Assembly (NCBI GenBank): GCA_900129595.1
Contig: FQWG01000002.1
Coordinates: forward strand, 1-64,000
Length of the DNA stretch: 64,000 bases
Direction: 5' to 3'
Source: Flavobacterium frigidimaris
GTDB lineage: Bacteria > Bacteroidota > Bacteroidia > Flavobacteriales > Flavobacteriaceae
The notes under the pieces are model-generated. The model had not been told where the DNA came from and ran no database searches. It saw only the letters and a list, made by a program, of their open reading frames with translations. This document shows, in pieces, positions 19,133 through 27,976 of this stretch (positions are counted from its first letter, which is position 1; each line of letters starts with the position of its first letter). The translations under genes were made by a program, and so were the position numbers.

Positions 19133-22027
19133 TTATTTCAATTTCTTTTTTATTGCAACTTCATGGTATGCTTCAATAACATCTCTTTCTTCGATGTCGT
19201 TGTAACCTTTAATCTGAATACCACAATCGTAACCTTTAGAAACCTCTCTAACATCATCTTTGAAACGTTTCAATGCAACAAGCTCACCTGTATGCACCAC
19301 CACACCTTCTCTAATAACTCTAATTTTAGAAGTTCTCATGATTTTACCATCCATCACCATACAACCAGCAATTGAACCCACTTTAGAAATTTTGAAAATC
19401 TCACGAATCTCAGCTGTTCCTAAAATCTCTTCTTTCATCTCCGGAGCTAACATTCCTTCCATCGCATCTTTCAAGTCATCGATAGCAGCGTAGATAATAG
19501 AATAATAACGGATATCAATTTCTTCTTTATCAGCAAGCTGTCTTGCATTTCCAGCAGGACGAACGTTAAATCCGATAATGATCGCATCAGAAGCAGAAGC
19601 CAACATAACGTCAGTTTCAGTAATAGCCCCAACACCTTTATGTATGATATTAATTTGAATCTCTTCAGTAGAAAGTTTAGAGAACGAATCTGATAATGCT
19701 TCAACAGATCCATCAACGTCCCCTTTAAGGATCACGTTTAATTCTTTAAACTGACCAAGTGCAATACGACGACCAATTTCATCAAGCGTAATATGTCTTT
19801 GTGTACGTACAGATTGTTCACGCATTAATTGAGAACGTTTAGATGCAATTTGTTTCGCTTCTTTTTCGTCTTCAAATACATTGAACTTATCACCTGCAGT
19901 AGCAGCTCCATCTAAACCTAATACAGATACCGGAGTTGACGGTCCAGCTTCAAGAACTGTATGCCCTCTTTCATCATGCATGGCTTTAATTTTACCATGA
20001 TGCTTACCGGCTAACATATAATCCCCAATTTTCAATGTTCCTTGTTGAACTAAAATTGTAGAAACATATCCTTTTCCTTTATCAAGGAAAGCCTCAACAA
20101 CAGTTCCCTGTGCTGCTTTATTTGGATTCGCTTTTAAGTCTAAGATTTCTGCTTCTAATAAAACTTTTTCTAATAACTCTTTTACCCCTGTTCCAACTTT
20201 TGCAGAAATATCATGTGACTGAATTTTTCCACCCCAATCTTCAACAAGTAAATTCATACTAGCCAAACGCTCTTTGATTTTCTCAACATTAGCATTTGGT
20301 TTATCAATTTTATTGATAGCAAATATAATCGGTACTCCCGCAGCTTGTGCGTGAGAAATTGCTTCTTTTGTTTGTGGCATGATGTCATCATCCGCCGCTA
20401 CAACAATAATAGCGATATCCGTAACCTGAGCTCCACGTGCACGCATCGCAGTAAACGCCTCGTGACCCGGTGTATCTAAGAATGCGATTTTTTGACCGTT
20501 ATCTAAAGTTACTCCGTATGCTCCAATGTGCTGTGTAATACCTCCAGACTCACCAGCAATAACATTTTCTTTACGGATATAATCCAGTAAAGATGTTTTA
20601 CCGTGATCGACGTGACCCATTACGGTAACAATTGGCGCTCTAACTACTAAATCTTCTTCTTTATCTGCAACTACCTCAATAGCTTCTTCGATATCAACTG
20701 TAATAAACTCAACTTCGTAACCAAATTCATCCGCTACAATAGTTAATGTTTCAGCATCTAAACGTTGGTTCATGGTTACCATGATACCAAGAGACATACA
20801 AGTTCCAATTACTTTAGTAATCGGCACATCCATCATGATTGCAATTTCACCTACAGTAACAAACTCAGTAACTTTAATCGTTTTACTTCCTTCGTCAATG
20901 GCTCTTTGCTCTTCATCAGATTTCTGACGGTGCGTATCTCTTTTATCTCTTCTGTACTTAGCAGCTTTTGATTTTCCACCTTTACCCTGAAGTTTTTCAA
21001 GAGTCTCTCTAATTTGGTTTTTTACTTCCTCTTCAGTAGGCTCTACTTTAGCAACAATTGCAGGACGGTTTCCTTTCACAAAACCTGGTCTTGCACTTCT
21101 GTTAGCATTAAAGCCTCCACCACCGGTATTTGGTGTAATTTTATTAGGATTTGGAGTTCCAGGCGCATGTGTAGCAGGTTTTGCCGCACCCGGTGTTCCC
21201 GGTTTAGGAGCGATTCTTTTACGCTTATTTTTATTAGCATTATTTCCGGCTCCCGGAGCTCCTGGTTTATTAGGAGTTATCTTTGGATCTTCTTTCTTCT
21301 TCTTAGGTTTATTAAATTGAGACAAGTCAATTGTTTGCCCAGTAAGAGTAGTTCCAGATAATTTTTGATATTGTGTAGTGATAGTCTCCTCAGCAGTTGC
21401 AGGATCAGTTGAAACAACTGGCTCTTGTGCTACTTTTGGAGTTTCCGCTTTCGCTTCTTTCACTTCTTTTACTTCTTTTTTCTCTGTAATAATAGGTTTT
21501 TCCACCTTTTTCTCTTCAGAAACTACAGGAGCCACTGGCTCTGTCTGTACAATTTCTTTTTGAACAGGCTTTTCTGGCTGAGCTGGAGCAACAACTACTT
21601 TTGATTCTTCTACCTTAACCGGTTCTTCAGCAGGCGTAGAAACAATAGCAACAGGTTTCTTCGGATTTAAATCTATTTTACCAACTTGAACAGGTCCTGT
21701 TACAACAGCTCTCGCTTTTATAACTTCTTGTTGTTTCTGGCGTTCTTCGTCTTGTCTGCGTTTGTCTTCAATTTCTTTTTCGCGCTCTACACGCAAAGCT
21801 TCTTTCTCTTTTCTTTTCTCTTCACCCACTTCTTTAGAAGCTTCTTTATTCCCCTTATCGCCCGCAAATTGGCTTTGTAGGATATTAAATTCGCTATCAG
21901 AAATTTTCGCATTCGGATTTGCATCAATAGCAATCCCCTTATCTTTTAGATAATCAACAGCTCTTTCTAACGAAATATTTAATTCCCTTAAAACCTTGTT
22001 TATTCTTATTACTCTCTCTTCAGACAT
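19133..22027 (-). CDS. infB: Translation initiation factor IF-2
   Basis: The 964-residue GTPase that brings initiator tRNA to the ribosome. An IF2 N-terminal domain (residues 1-55) is followed by a long charged and Pro/Ala-rich disordered stretch (about 60-340). The G domain holds [12 protein letters not shown] near 470, DTPGHEAF near 518 and NKIDKPNAN near 571, followed by the C-terminal beta-barrels and initiator tRNA-binding domain. The order rimP-nusA-infB is conserved across bacteria. The gap to nusA is 48 nt. Confidence 0.98.
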   Translation of the reverse strand: MSEERVIRINKVLRELNISLERAVDYLKDKGIAIDANPNAKISDSEFNILQSQFAGDKGNKEASKEVGEEKRKEKEALRVEREKEIEDKRRQDEERQKQQEVIKARAVVTGPVQVGKIDLNPKKPVAIVSTPAEEPVKVEESKVVVAPAQPEKPVQKEIVQTEPVAPVVSEEKKVEKPIITEKKEVKEVKEAKAETPKVAQEPVVSTDPATAEETITTQYQKLSGTTLTGQTIDLSQFNKPKKKKEDPKITPNKPGAPGAGNNANKNKRKRIAPKPGTPGAAKPATHAPGTPNPNKITPNTGGGGFNANRSARPGFVKGNRPAIVAKVEPTEEEVKNQIRETLEKLQGKGGKSKAAKYRRDKRDTHRQKSDEEQRAIDEGSKTIKVTEFVTVGEIAIMMDVPITKVIGTCMSLGIMVTMNQRLDAETLTIVADEFGYEVEFITVDIEEAIEVVADKEEDLVVRAPIVTVMGHVDHGKTSLLDYIRKENVIAGESGGITQHIGAYGVTLDNGQKIAFLDTPGHEAFTAMRARGAQVTDIAIIVVAADDDIMPQTKEAISHAQAAGVPIIFAINKIDKPNANVEKIKERLASMNLLVEDWGGKIQSHDISAKVGTGVKELLEKVLLEAEILDLKANPNKAAQGTVVEAFLDKGKGYVSTILVQQGTLKIGDYMLAGKHHGKIKAMHDERGHTVLEAGPSTPVSVLGLDGAATAGDKFNVFEDEKEAKQIASKRSQLMREQSVRTQRHITLDEIGRRIALGQFKELNVILKGDVDGSVEALSDSFSKLSTEEIQINIIHKGVGAITETDVMLASASDAIIIGFNVRPAGNARQLADKEEIDIRYYSIIYAAIDDLKDAMEGMLAPEMKEEILGTAEIREIFKISKVGSIAGCMVMDGKIMRTSKIRVIREGVVVHTGELVALKRFKDDVREVSKGYDCGIQIKGYNDIEERDVIEAYHEVAIKKKLK

Positions 22028-22075
22028 ATAACCTTTTTATTATTACCTTTTTCGTTGTGTTGTTAGAGCAGATAA

Positions 22076-23323
22076 CTAGCTATCAAACTCTTCTTTTAGT
22101 ATTTTCATAACATCAAGAATTGTTTCCTCTTCTAAATCTGTTCTTCTTACTAAATCTTCTACTTCTTGCTTTAAGATACTTCTAGCTGTATCCAAACCAA
22201 TTTTTGCAAATTCCTCGATAACCCAGCCTTCAATTTCATCTGAAAACTCAGTTAATTCAACGTCATCATCTTCACCACTAGCAACATCACCTTCTCTGAT
22301 AACATCTAGCTCGTAACCCGTTAGCTGACCCGCTAATTTTATATTATGACCACCTCTACCAATTGCTTTAGAAACTTCTTCTAATTTCAAGAATACTTCA
22401 GCTCTTTTATTCTCTTCATCAATTTTGATTGAAGAAACTTTTGCAGGGCTTAATGCTCTTGTAATAAACAACTGAATATTACTTGTATAGTTGATTACAT
22501 CAATATTTTCGTTTCCTAACTCACGAACAATTCCGTGAATACGAGATCCTTTCATACCAACACAAGCTCCAACAGGATCAATTCTGTCATCATAAGAATC
22601 CACAGCTACTTTTGCTTTTTCACCTGGAATACGCACTACGTTTTTAACTGTAATTAAACCGTCAAATACTTCCGGAATTTCTTGTTCAAACAATTTTTCC
22701 AAAAACTTCTCAGAAGTTCTGGACATAATAATCTGAGGCTTATTTCCTTTCAATTCAACACTTTCAATGATTCCACGAACATTATCTCCTTTACGGAAAA
22801 AGTCAGATGGGATTTGTTTTTCTTTTGGAAGTACAATTTCATTTCCTTCATCATCGACCAAAATTACAACTCTTGGGCGAACATGGTGCACTTCTGCAGT
22901 ATAAATATCACCAATAATATCTTTAAATTGCTTGTAAAGATTAGTATTATCGTGTTCGTGAATTTTAGATATTAAGTTTTGACGTAAAGCAAGTATAGCT
23001 CTTCTTCCGAGATCAATCAGCTTTACCTCTTCAGAAACTTCTTCACCAATTTCAAAATCCGCTTCGATCATTCTTGCTTCAGTCAGGGTAATTTCTTCGT
23101 TCTCAAAATCCAGATCTTCATCAGCAACGATTACTCTTCTTCTCCAAATCTCCATATCTCCCTTATCAGGATTTATAATGATGTCAAAGTTATCATCAGA
23201 ACCGTATTTTTTCTTCAATGCATTTCTGAACACATCCTCTAAAATTGCCATAAGCGTTACACGATCAATAAGTTTATTATCCTTAAACTCTGAGAATGAA
23301 TCGATTAATGCTAAATTTTCCAT
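22076..23323 (-). CDS. nusA: Transcription termination/antitermination factor NusA
   Basis: A 415-residue RNA polymerase-binding factor with the NusA N-terminal domain, an S1 domain (about 135-200) and two KH domains (about 230-345). The GXXG-type loop GRGGHNIKLA is in the second KH domain. It ends after a short acidic tail and lacks the C-terminal repeats of the Escherichia coli protein, as is usual outside Proteobacteria. It lies 13 nt after rimP. The leader hairpin upstream of rimP is a plausible target of NusA autoregulation. Confidence 0.97.
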   Translation of the reverse strand: MENLALIDSFSEFKDNKLIDRVTLMAILEDVFRNALKKKYGSDDNFDIIINPDKGDMEIWRRRVIVADEDLDFENEEITLTEARMIEADFEIGEEVSEEVKLIDLGRRAILALRQNLISKIHEHDNTNLYKQFKDIIGDIYTAEVHHVRPRVVILVDDEGNEIVLPKEKQIPSDFFRKGDNVRGIIESVELKGNKPQIIMSRTSEKFLEKLFEQEIPEVFDGLITVKNVVRIPGEKAKVAVDSYDDRIDPVGACVGMKGSRIHGIVRELGNENIDVINYTSNIQLFITRALSPAKVSSIKIDEENKRAEVFLKLEEVSKAIGRGGHNIKLAGQLTGYELDVIREGDVASGEDDDVELTEFSDEIEGWVIEEFAKIGLDTARSILKQEVEDLVRRTDLEEETILDVMKILKEEFDS

Positions 23324-23336
23324 GCGAATTCTTTAA

Positions 23337-23801
23337 TTAAAATGTTACTGTAACAATTGCCTCTTTAATTTCTGTATAAGGTATTTGTTGCTCTTTTTGA
23401 ACTGTTTCTTTTCCTTTTCCTACTTTTTTCGGTTCTCTTGCTTTCCAATACAAAATTATAAAAACATCGTTAGCTTCCACTAATTCTGCTTCAATTTTTT
23501 CAGTATTTGTAGTAACAATCAATGTTCTACCAATATTTTTTATGTATTGTCTTGTCAATTTCAATGGTGATCCTACTCCAACCGATGCTACTTCAAGCGA
23601 AAAATCCTGTTCTTCACGATCCAGATTATTCTCGACTGCACGACTCACGTCAATACAATCCTGCAGCGCCACTCCATTATCCCCATCTAAACCTACACTA
23701 ATCTTGAAAGAGTCTGAGATAGCCAGATCAATCAAAAAGATTGATGGCTTTTCTAAAAGAGCCTCCGCTATTAATCCGTTTACTTTTTCTTTAAATGTCA
23801 T
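23337..23801 (-). CDS. rimP: Ribosome maturation factor RimP
   Basis: I choose the ATG at 23801 ([10 protein letters not shown]), giving 154 residues, the usual RimP length. A longer frame from an ATG at 23837 would read through a strong hairpin and adds residues unlike the family. Family features include [24 protein letters not shown] and [17 protein letters not shown]. RimP acts in 30S subunit maturation. It is the first gene of rimP-nusA-infB. Confidence 0.93.
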   Translation of the reverse strand: MTFKEKVNGLIAEALLEKPSIFLIDLAISDSFKISVGLDGDNGVALQDCIDVSRAVENNLDREEQDFSLEVASVGVGSPLKLTRQYIKNIGRTLIVTTNTEKIEAELVEANDVFIILYWKAREPKKVGKGKETVQKEQQIPYTEIKEAIVTVTF

Positions 23802-23809
23802 AATTTTAT

Positions 23810-23835
23810 AAAAAGAGGGGACACTTAGTCCCCTC
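23810..23835 (-). promoter_or_regulatory. Terminator-like hairpin in the rimP-nusA-infB leader (attenuator candidate)
   Basis: On the minus strand GAGGGGAC, a five-base loop and GTCCCCTC form a perfect 8-bp GC-rich stem directly followed by five U residues. The rimP ATG comes eight bases after the U run. This is a textbook intrinsic terminator placed between promoter and first gene. Confidence 0.7.
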
Positions 23836-23863
23836 ATTATTTAGATTTTAATAAATAACGGTG

Positions 23864-23892
23864 CAAATATAGTGTTTTTTTTATAAACCAAA
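23864..23892 (-). promoter_or_regulatory. Promoter of rimP-nusA-infB
   Basis: On the minus strand TTTG (23889-23892), 17 bp, then TATATTTG (23864-23871). Transcription would begin near 23858, giving a leader of about 55 nt that contains the hairpin at 23810-23835. Confidence 0.65.
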
Positions 23893-23976
23893 AATAATAG
23901 ATTGCCCTAAAAATATTTCTTATCTTTATAAGAGCATCAAAACAATAGAATTTCACATTTTTCAACTCCAAAAATC

Positions 23977-24819
23977 ATGAAACAAATTCTAGTACCTACC
24001 GACTTTTCTGAACCTGCGGAAAACGCCCTGAAAGTCGCCGCACAAATTGCTAAAAAAAACAACTCCGAAATCATCATTTTGCACATACTTGAACTACCAA
24101 GCCAGATGAATGACGCAGTATTAGGAGGAGCAAGCATTCTGGAAACCATGCTTTTTATAAAAAAAGCGAACGAAATGCTCGATGAAGTCTCATCAAGACC
24201 TTATCTGGACGGAATTTGGATAACTGAAATCGTAAAAATAGACAAACCCATTCACGGCATCTCACAAGTAAGCAAAGAGCATAATGCCGACTTGATTGTT
24301 ATGGGCTCTCACGGCTCCTCAGGAATCGAAGAATTACTACTAGGATCAAATACAGAAAAGATGGTTCGCAATTCCGAAATTCCGGTTTTAGTGATCAAAA
24401 AAGACATTGCAAACTTCAATACTTCAAATATTATTTTAGCGTCAGATTTTTCATACGAAACAAGAAAACCTTTCGAAAAATTCATCAACCTGGCCAACTT
24501 CTTCGAAGCAAAAATACACCTGGTTACGATTTGTACACCAAACAGTTTTAAAACAACTCATGCCGCAGAAAAAGCCATGAACAAATTCATTTCTGAATTC
24601 AATCCAGGCAATTATCAAACACATATTTACAACGACACCAATATCGAAAAAGGAATTATCAACTTTTCAAACAGCATAAACGCTGACATTATTGGAATGT
24701 GCACTCACGGAAGAACCAGTTTCGCTCACTTTTTTAACGGAAGCATTAGCGAAGGTTTAGTCAATCATGCCATAAAACCTGTCTTAACATTCAAGATCCA
24801 AACCTCTCCTTCCTCATAA
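23977..24819 (+). CDS. Universal stress protein with two Usp domains
   Basis: A 280-residue cytosolic protein with two UspA-like domains in tandem. The first (1-145) starts MKQILVPTDFS and has the ATP-binding signature GSHGSSG, nine residues, GS. The second (about 150-275) keeps a weaker form (GMCTHGRTS, later NGS). Usp proteins act in stress survival, often as ATP-binding regulators; no specific partner can be read here. It is a single gene with its own terminator, convergent with nothing, and followed by the aldehyde dehydrogenase. Confidence 0.9.
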   Translation: MKQILVPTDFSEPAENALKVAAQIAKKNNSEIIILHILELPSQMNDAVLGGASILETMLFIKKANEMLDEVSSRPYLDGIWITEIVKIDKPIHGISQVSKEHNADLIVMGSHGSSGIEELLLGSNTEKMVRNSEIPVLVIKKDIANFNTSNIILASDFSYETRKPFEKFINLANFFEAKIHLVTICTPNSFKTTHAAEKAMNKFISEFNPGNYQTHIYNDTNIEKGIINFSNSINADIIGMCTHGRTSFAHFFNGSISEGLVNHAIKPVLTFKIQTSPSS

Positions 24820-24825
24820 CACAAA

Positions 24826-24854
24826 AAAGCTTCTCGATCGAGAGGCTTTTTTTT
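24826..24854 (+). terminator. Terminator after the universal stress protein
   Basis: AAGCTTCTCGA and TCGAGAGGCTT pair over 11 bp (one G-U) before eight T residues. The CTCTCGAT-type stem is also used by both tRNA-Gln terminators near 27464 and 27631. Confidence 0.88.
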
Positions 24855-24899
24855 GCATCAATTGAAAATAACTATTCTTTTTAAAAACTACACCATGAG

Positions 24900-24963
24900 C
24901 TTTACAACAAAGCCCATTTGAACTTTACAACAAAGCCAACAGCGCTCTTAATCCGGATCTTTG
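24900..24963 (+). promoter_or_regulatory. Aldehyde dehydrogenase promoter with 15-bp direct repeats
   Basis: CTTTACAACAAAGCC occurs perfectly twice, at 24900-24914 and 24923-24937, 23 bp apart. The repeats end where the -33 box should lie. GATCTTTG (24956-24963) resembles the -7 box TAnnTTTG. Direct repeats about two helical turns apart overlapping the promoter are typical of AraC-family activators, and such a gene lies just downstream at 26473. Confidence 0.55.
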
Positions 24964-24990
24964 TCAAATAAAATTCATAAACAATACAAC

Positions 24991-26406
24991 ATGAAAACAA
25001 TAGACAAAATCTATATTAACGGAGAATTCGTTACTCCGGAAGGATCAGAATATTTCGATTTAATCAGCCCAACAACAAACGAAAAATTAGGAAAAGTACT
25101 TTTAGGAAATAAAAAAGACACACAAAACGCTATAGCAGCGGCAAAAGCAGCATTCAAAACTTTTTCCAAAACCACAATCTCAGAAAGAATTCAATACTTA
25201 AAAAACATTAAGGCTTCTATAGAGAAAAGAAAAGAAGAATTCATTGCCGTAATGATTAAAGAATATGGCGGAACACTGCAATTTTCAACAATAAGCTACG
25301 ACTACATGTTAAAGAGTTTCGATGCTGCAATTAACCTATTAAACACCTACAATTTTACCAAAATAATGGGAGAATCTGAAGTTCAAATGACACCGCTTGG
25401 CGTTGTTGGAATCATTATTCCCTGGAATTCAAGCAATGGTTTTATCTGCAGCAAACTCTCAACCGCGATAGCTGCAGGATGCACAGTTGTAATAAAACCA
25501 AGCGAAATGAGCGCACAACAAACACAATTAATTACTGAATGTCTTCACGAAGCGGGATTGCCAAAAGGCATTTTTAATATCGTAAACGGATTAGGCGAAA
25601 TTGTTGGCGCAGAAATAAGCCGAAATCCGGATATTGCAAAAATTTCTTTTACAGGATCTACAAACGTTGGAAAAATTATTGCAAAAGAAGCGGTCGAAAC
25701 CATGAAACGTGTCACTCTCGAACTTGGAGGAAAATCACCAAACATCATTCTCGACGACGCTGATCTGGAACAAGTAATTCCGCTTGCCATAATCGCCGCT
25801 TACATGAATAGCGGACAAGCCTGTATTGCAGGAACCAGACTCTTAATTCCCGAAAACAGACTAGAAGAAGCAAAAGAATTACTAAAGAAAACTTTATCCG
25901 ACACTATTGTTGGAGATCCGGAAAATAAAACAACGGCAGTTGGCCCAATGGTTAGCGTAAAACAATACGAGCGCGTTCAGAATTACATTCAAATTGGTAT
26001 TAACGAAGGCGCTGAAATATTAATTGGAGGCTTAGGAAAACCCGCAGGACTTGAAAAAGGAAACTTCGTAAAACCAACTGTTTTCATCAATGTAAACAAT
26101 CAAATGCGAATTGCAAGAGAAGAAATTTTCGGCCCGGTTTTATCTGTTATCACTTACAAAACTAAGGAAGAAGCAATTGAAATCGCCAATGACACCACTT
26201 ACGGACTACAAGCATACGTAAACTCATCAGACGAAAAAAGAGCTCACAAAGTAGCCTCACAAATCAATGCAGGCCGCGTGCAAATAAACGGAATCGGACA
26301 TGATCCGATGGCGCCATTTGGAGGATTTAAACAATCCGGAATAGGCAGGGAATTTGGCACAATTGGACTAGAAGCCTACCTTGAACCAAGAGCTTTAATT
26401 CGCTAA
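24991..26406 (+). CDS. NAD(P)-dependent aldehyde dehydrogenase
   Basis: I choose the ATG at 24991 (MKTIDKIYINGEF), 471 residues; the longer frame opens with a TTG inside the promoter. Family motifs are IIPWNSS (cofactor-binding region), FTGSTNVGK, the catalytic Glu in LELGGKSPN (about residue 247) and the catalytic Cys in NSGQACIAGTR (about 281). The C-terminal GGFKQSGIGREFG is typical. The exact aldehyde cannot be told. The AraC-type gene downstream is its likely regulator. Confidence 0.92.
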   Translation: MKTIDKIYINGEFVTPEGSEYFDLISPTTNEKLGKVLLGNKKDTQNAIAAAKAAFKTFSKTTISERIQYLKNIKASIEKRKEEFIAVMIKEYGGTLQFSTISYDYMLKSFDAAINLLNTYNFTKIMGESEVQMTPLGVVGIIIPWNSSNGFICSKLSTAIAAGCTVVIKPSEMSAQQTQLITECLHEAGLPKGIFNIVNGLGEIVGAEISRNPDIAKISFTGSTNVGKIIAKEAVETMKRVTLELGGKSPNIILDDADLEQVIPLAIIAAYMNSGQACIAGTRLLIPENRLEEAKELLKKTLSDTIVGDPENKTTAVGPMVSVKQYERVQNYIQIGINEGAEILIGGLGKPAGLEKGNFVKPTVFINVNNQMRIAREEIFGPVLSVITYKTKEEAIEIANDTTYGLQAYVNSSDEKRAHKVASQINAGRVQINGIGHDPMAPFGGFKQSGIGREFGTIGLEAYLEPRALIR

Positions 26407-26418
26407 ACAAACATTCAC

Positions 26419-26458
26419 AGATCCGGAAAACTTTACCTAAAAGACTTCCGGATCTTTT
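26419..26458 (+). terminator. Terminator between aldehyde dehydrogenase and AraC-type gene
   Basis: AGATCCGGAA (26419-26428) and TTCCGGATCT (26446-26455) are perfectly complementary, followed by T residues. Confidence 0.7.
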
Positions 26459-26472
26459 AGTAACTTTACTTT

Positions 26473-27279
26473 ATGACAGCAAAATCATCTACAAAGCCAA
26501 AAATACTCTACTCCTGCTATTTTACCCGCAGCCGCGAAGGAGAAAACTTCATACCCGAACATGTGTTCAGTTACCAGATTTCAGGAGAAATGATAGCTTC
26601 AGACAGCAAAAACACTTATCATTCTAAAGAAGGAGACTTTCGCTTTAGCAAAAGAAATCATTTAGCAAAATTCGTTAAAATTCCGCCTGAAGGAGGAGAA
26701 TTTAAAACGATATCACTTTTTTTAGATCAGGAAATTTTACGCGAAGTTAGCGCCGAATATGATTTTAAAATCAATAAAAAGCCAGACTCTCAAGCTATGA
26801 TTTCCCTAGCCCCAAATTCGCTTTATAAGTCTTTCATGAATTCACTTATATCTTATTTAGAGATCGAAGAAGAAAACAACGAAGCTTTATTTCGTTTAAA
26901 AATAAAAGAAGCCATTCACCTTTTACTCAAAGTAAATCCTGAATTGAAAGATATTTTATTCGATTTTAATGAGCCCGGCAAAATTGATCTGGAAGCTTTC
27001 ATGAATAAGAATTTTCATTTCAATGTTCACCTTACCCGCTTTGCTTATCTCACCGGCAGAAGCTTAGCCACTTTCAAAAGAGACTTTCAGAAAGTCTTTC
27101 AGGAAACACCCGGAAAATGGCTATTAAACAAAAGACTACAGGAAGCCTATTATCTGATTAATCAGGGAAAATCGCCATCCGAAGTTTACATTGGAGTTGG
27201 ATTTGAAGATTTATCCCATTTCTCCTTTTCCTTCAAAAAGAAATTCGGAGTTGTACCTTCTTCTTTATTATCGAAATAA
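26473..27279 (+). CDS. AraC-family transcription regulator
   Basis: A 268-residue protein with an N-terminal cupin-like sensing part (HVFSYQISGEMIASDSKNTYH, as in ExsA-type regulators) and a C-terminal double helix-turn-helix (about 175-268; LTRFAYLTGRSLATFKRDF and IGVGFEDLSHFSFSFKKKF). It follows the aldehyde dehydrogenase in the same direction after a terminator. A TAACTTTA box at 26461-26468 leaves only four bases before the ATG, so it may have its own, nearly leaderless, promoter. It probably binds the direct repeats at 24900-24937. Confidence 0.92.
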   Translation: MTAKSSTKPKILYSCYFTRSREGENFIPEHVFSYQISGEMIASDSKNTYHSKEGDFRFSKRNHLAKFVKIPPEGGEFKTISLFLDQEILREVSAEYDFKINKKPDSQAMISLAPNSLYKSFMNSLISYLEIEEENNEALFRLKIKEAIHLLLKVNPELKDILFDFNEPGKIDLEAFMNKNFHFNVHLTRFAYLTGRSLATFKRDFQKVFQETPGKWLLNKRLQEAYYLINQGKSPSEVYIGVGFEDLSHFSFSFKKKFGVVPSSLLSK

Positions 27280-27299
27280 AACCATTATATAAATTCCTA

Positions 27300-27448
27300 T
27301 TTTAAAAATTCCAAATTCCAAACTTTATAAATTGAGACACCATCATGATCCTTGTTCTCAAGATTAAAACCTCGAACTATTGACAAAACACAGATTTCAT
27401 AATACTTACCTATTTGCCATCTATTCCAGAAATTTGGAATTTTTAAAA
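27300..27448. repeat. 18-bp inverted repeat pair flanking 113 bp
   Basis: TTTTAAAAATTCCAAATT at 27300-27317 is repeated exactly in inverse at 27431-27448. The sequence between has no gene. The arms contain the AATTCCAAA word found in several intergenic gaps of this window. Confidence 0.6.
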
Positions 27449-27463
27449 AAGTTATGGCATAAA

Positions 27464-27489
27464 AAAAGCCTCTCGAATGAGAGGCTTTT
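27464..27489 (-). terminator. Terminator of tRNA-Gln copy 1
   Basis: AAAAGCCTCTC and GAGAGGCTTTT form an 11-bp stem ending in a U run on the minus strand, four bases beyond the tRNA end. Confidence 0.88.
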
Positions 27490-27492
27490 ATG

Positions 27493-27563
27493 TTGGTCTA
27501 CAAGGACTCGAACCTTGAAAGACTGCACCAAAAACAGTTGTGTTACCATTACACCATAGACCA
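27493..27563 (-). tRNA. tRNA-Gln(TTG)
   Basis: The minus strand folds as a tRNA of 71 nt: acceptor stem TGGTCTA/TAGACCA, T arm with GGTTCGAGTCC, anticodon stem ACTGT/GCAGT with loop TTTTGGT and anticodon TTG. The 3' CCA is not encoded. A promoter (27585-27614) and a terminator frame it. It is nearly identical to the copy 168 bp to the right. Confidence 0.95.
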
Positions 27564-27584
27564 GTAAGATTGCTTACGCGAATG

Positions 27585-27614
27585 CAAATTTAAAGCTTTT
27601 TTTAGTTTGCACAA
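27585..27614 (-). promoter_or_regulatory. Promoter of tRNA-Gln copy 1
   Basis: On the minus strand TTG (27612-27614), 19 bp, then TAAATTTG (27585-27592). The -33 box differs by one base from that of copy 2. Confidence 0.65.
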
Positions 27615-27630
27615 CTTTTTTTTTGAATAA

Positions 27631-27656
27631 AAAAGCCTCTCGATTGAGAGGCTTTT
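27631..27656 (-). terminator. Terminator of tRNA-Gln copy 2
   Basis: AAAAGCCTCTC and GAGAGGCTTTT stem as in copy 1, with loop GATT, located between the two tRNA genes. Confidence 0.88.
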
Positions 27657-27660
27657 TATG

Positions 27661-27731
27661 TTGGTCTACAAGGACTCGAACCTTGAAAGACTGCACCAAA
27701 AACAGTTGTGTTACCATTACACCATAGACCA
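27661..27731 (-). tRNA. tRNA-Gln(TTG)
   Basis: The same 71-nt tRNA as at 27493-27563, with anticodon TTG and no encoded CCA. The unit of promoter, tRNA and terminator is tandemly duplicated with a period of 168 bp. The duplication looks fairly recent because even the flanks are alike. Confidence 0.95.
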
Positions 27732-27751
27732 GCGTTGCTGTTAAGCGAGTG

Positions 27752-27782
27752 CAAATTTAAAGCTTTTTTTAGTTTGCGCAAA
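27752..27782 (-). promoter_or_regulatory. Promoter of tRNA-Gln copy 2
   Basis: On the minus strand TTTG (27779-27782), exactly 19 bp, then TAAATTTG (27752-27759): an excellent match to the Bacteroidota consensus. Confidence 0.75.
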
Positions 27783-27976
27783 CTTTTTGACGAAAAAAAA
27801 TCATTTTTTTTTATTTTTCTTTCTCTTCAACTCGTAATGCTTTTGCAAGTATTTCACAAACAATACATTACTTCAGTCAAATACTTTTGTAGAATTTTAT
27901 GTTAATGCTCTTCTCTTTAAACAAAAAAACATTTTCTTTGTAGGATAGAAAACTTATATAATTATAACACCTAAAT

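Noticed and set aside
20765..21953. Chain of short frames antisense to infB
   Set aside because: They mirror the repetitive charged region of IF-2 and have no features of their own.
23802..23837. ATG at 23837 as rimP start
   Set aside because: It would place a perfect terminator-like hairpin inside the coding region and adds residues not seen in RimP.
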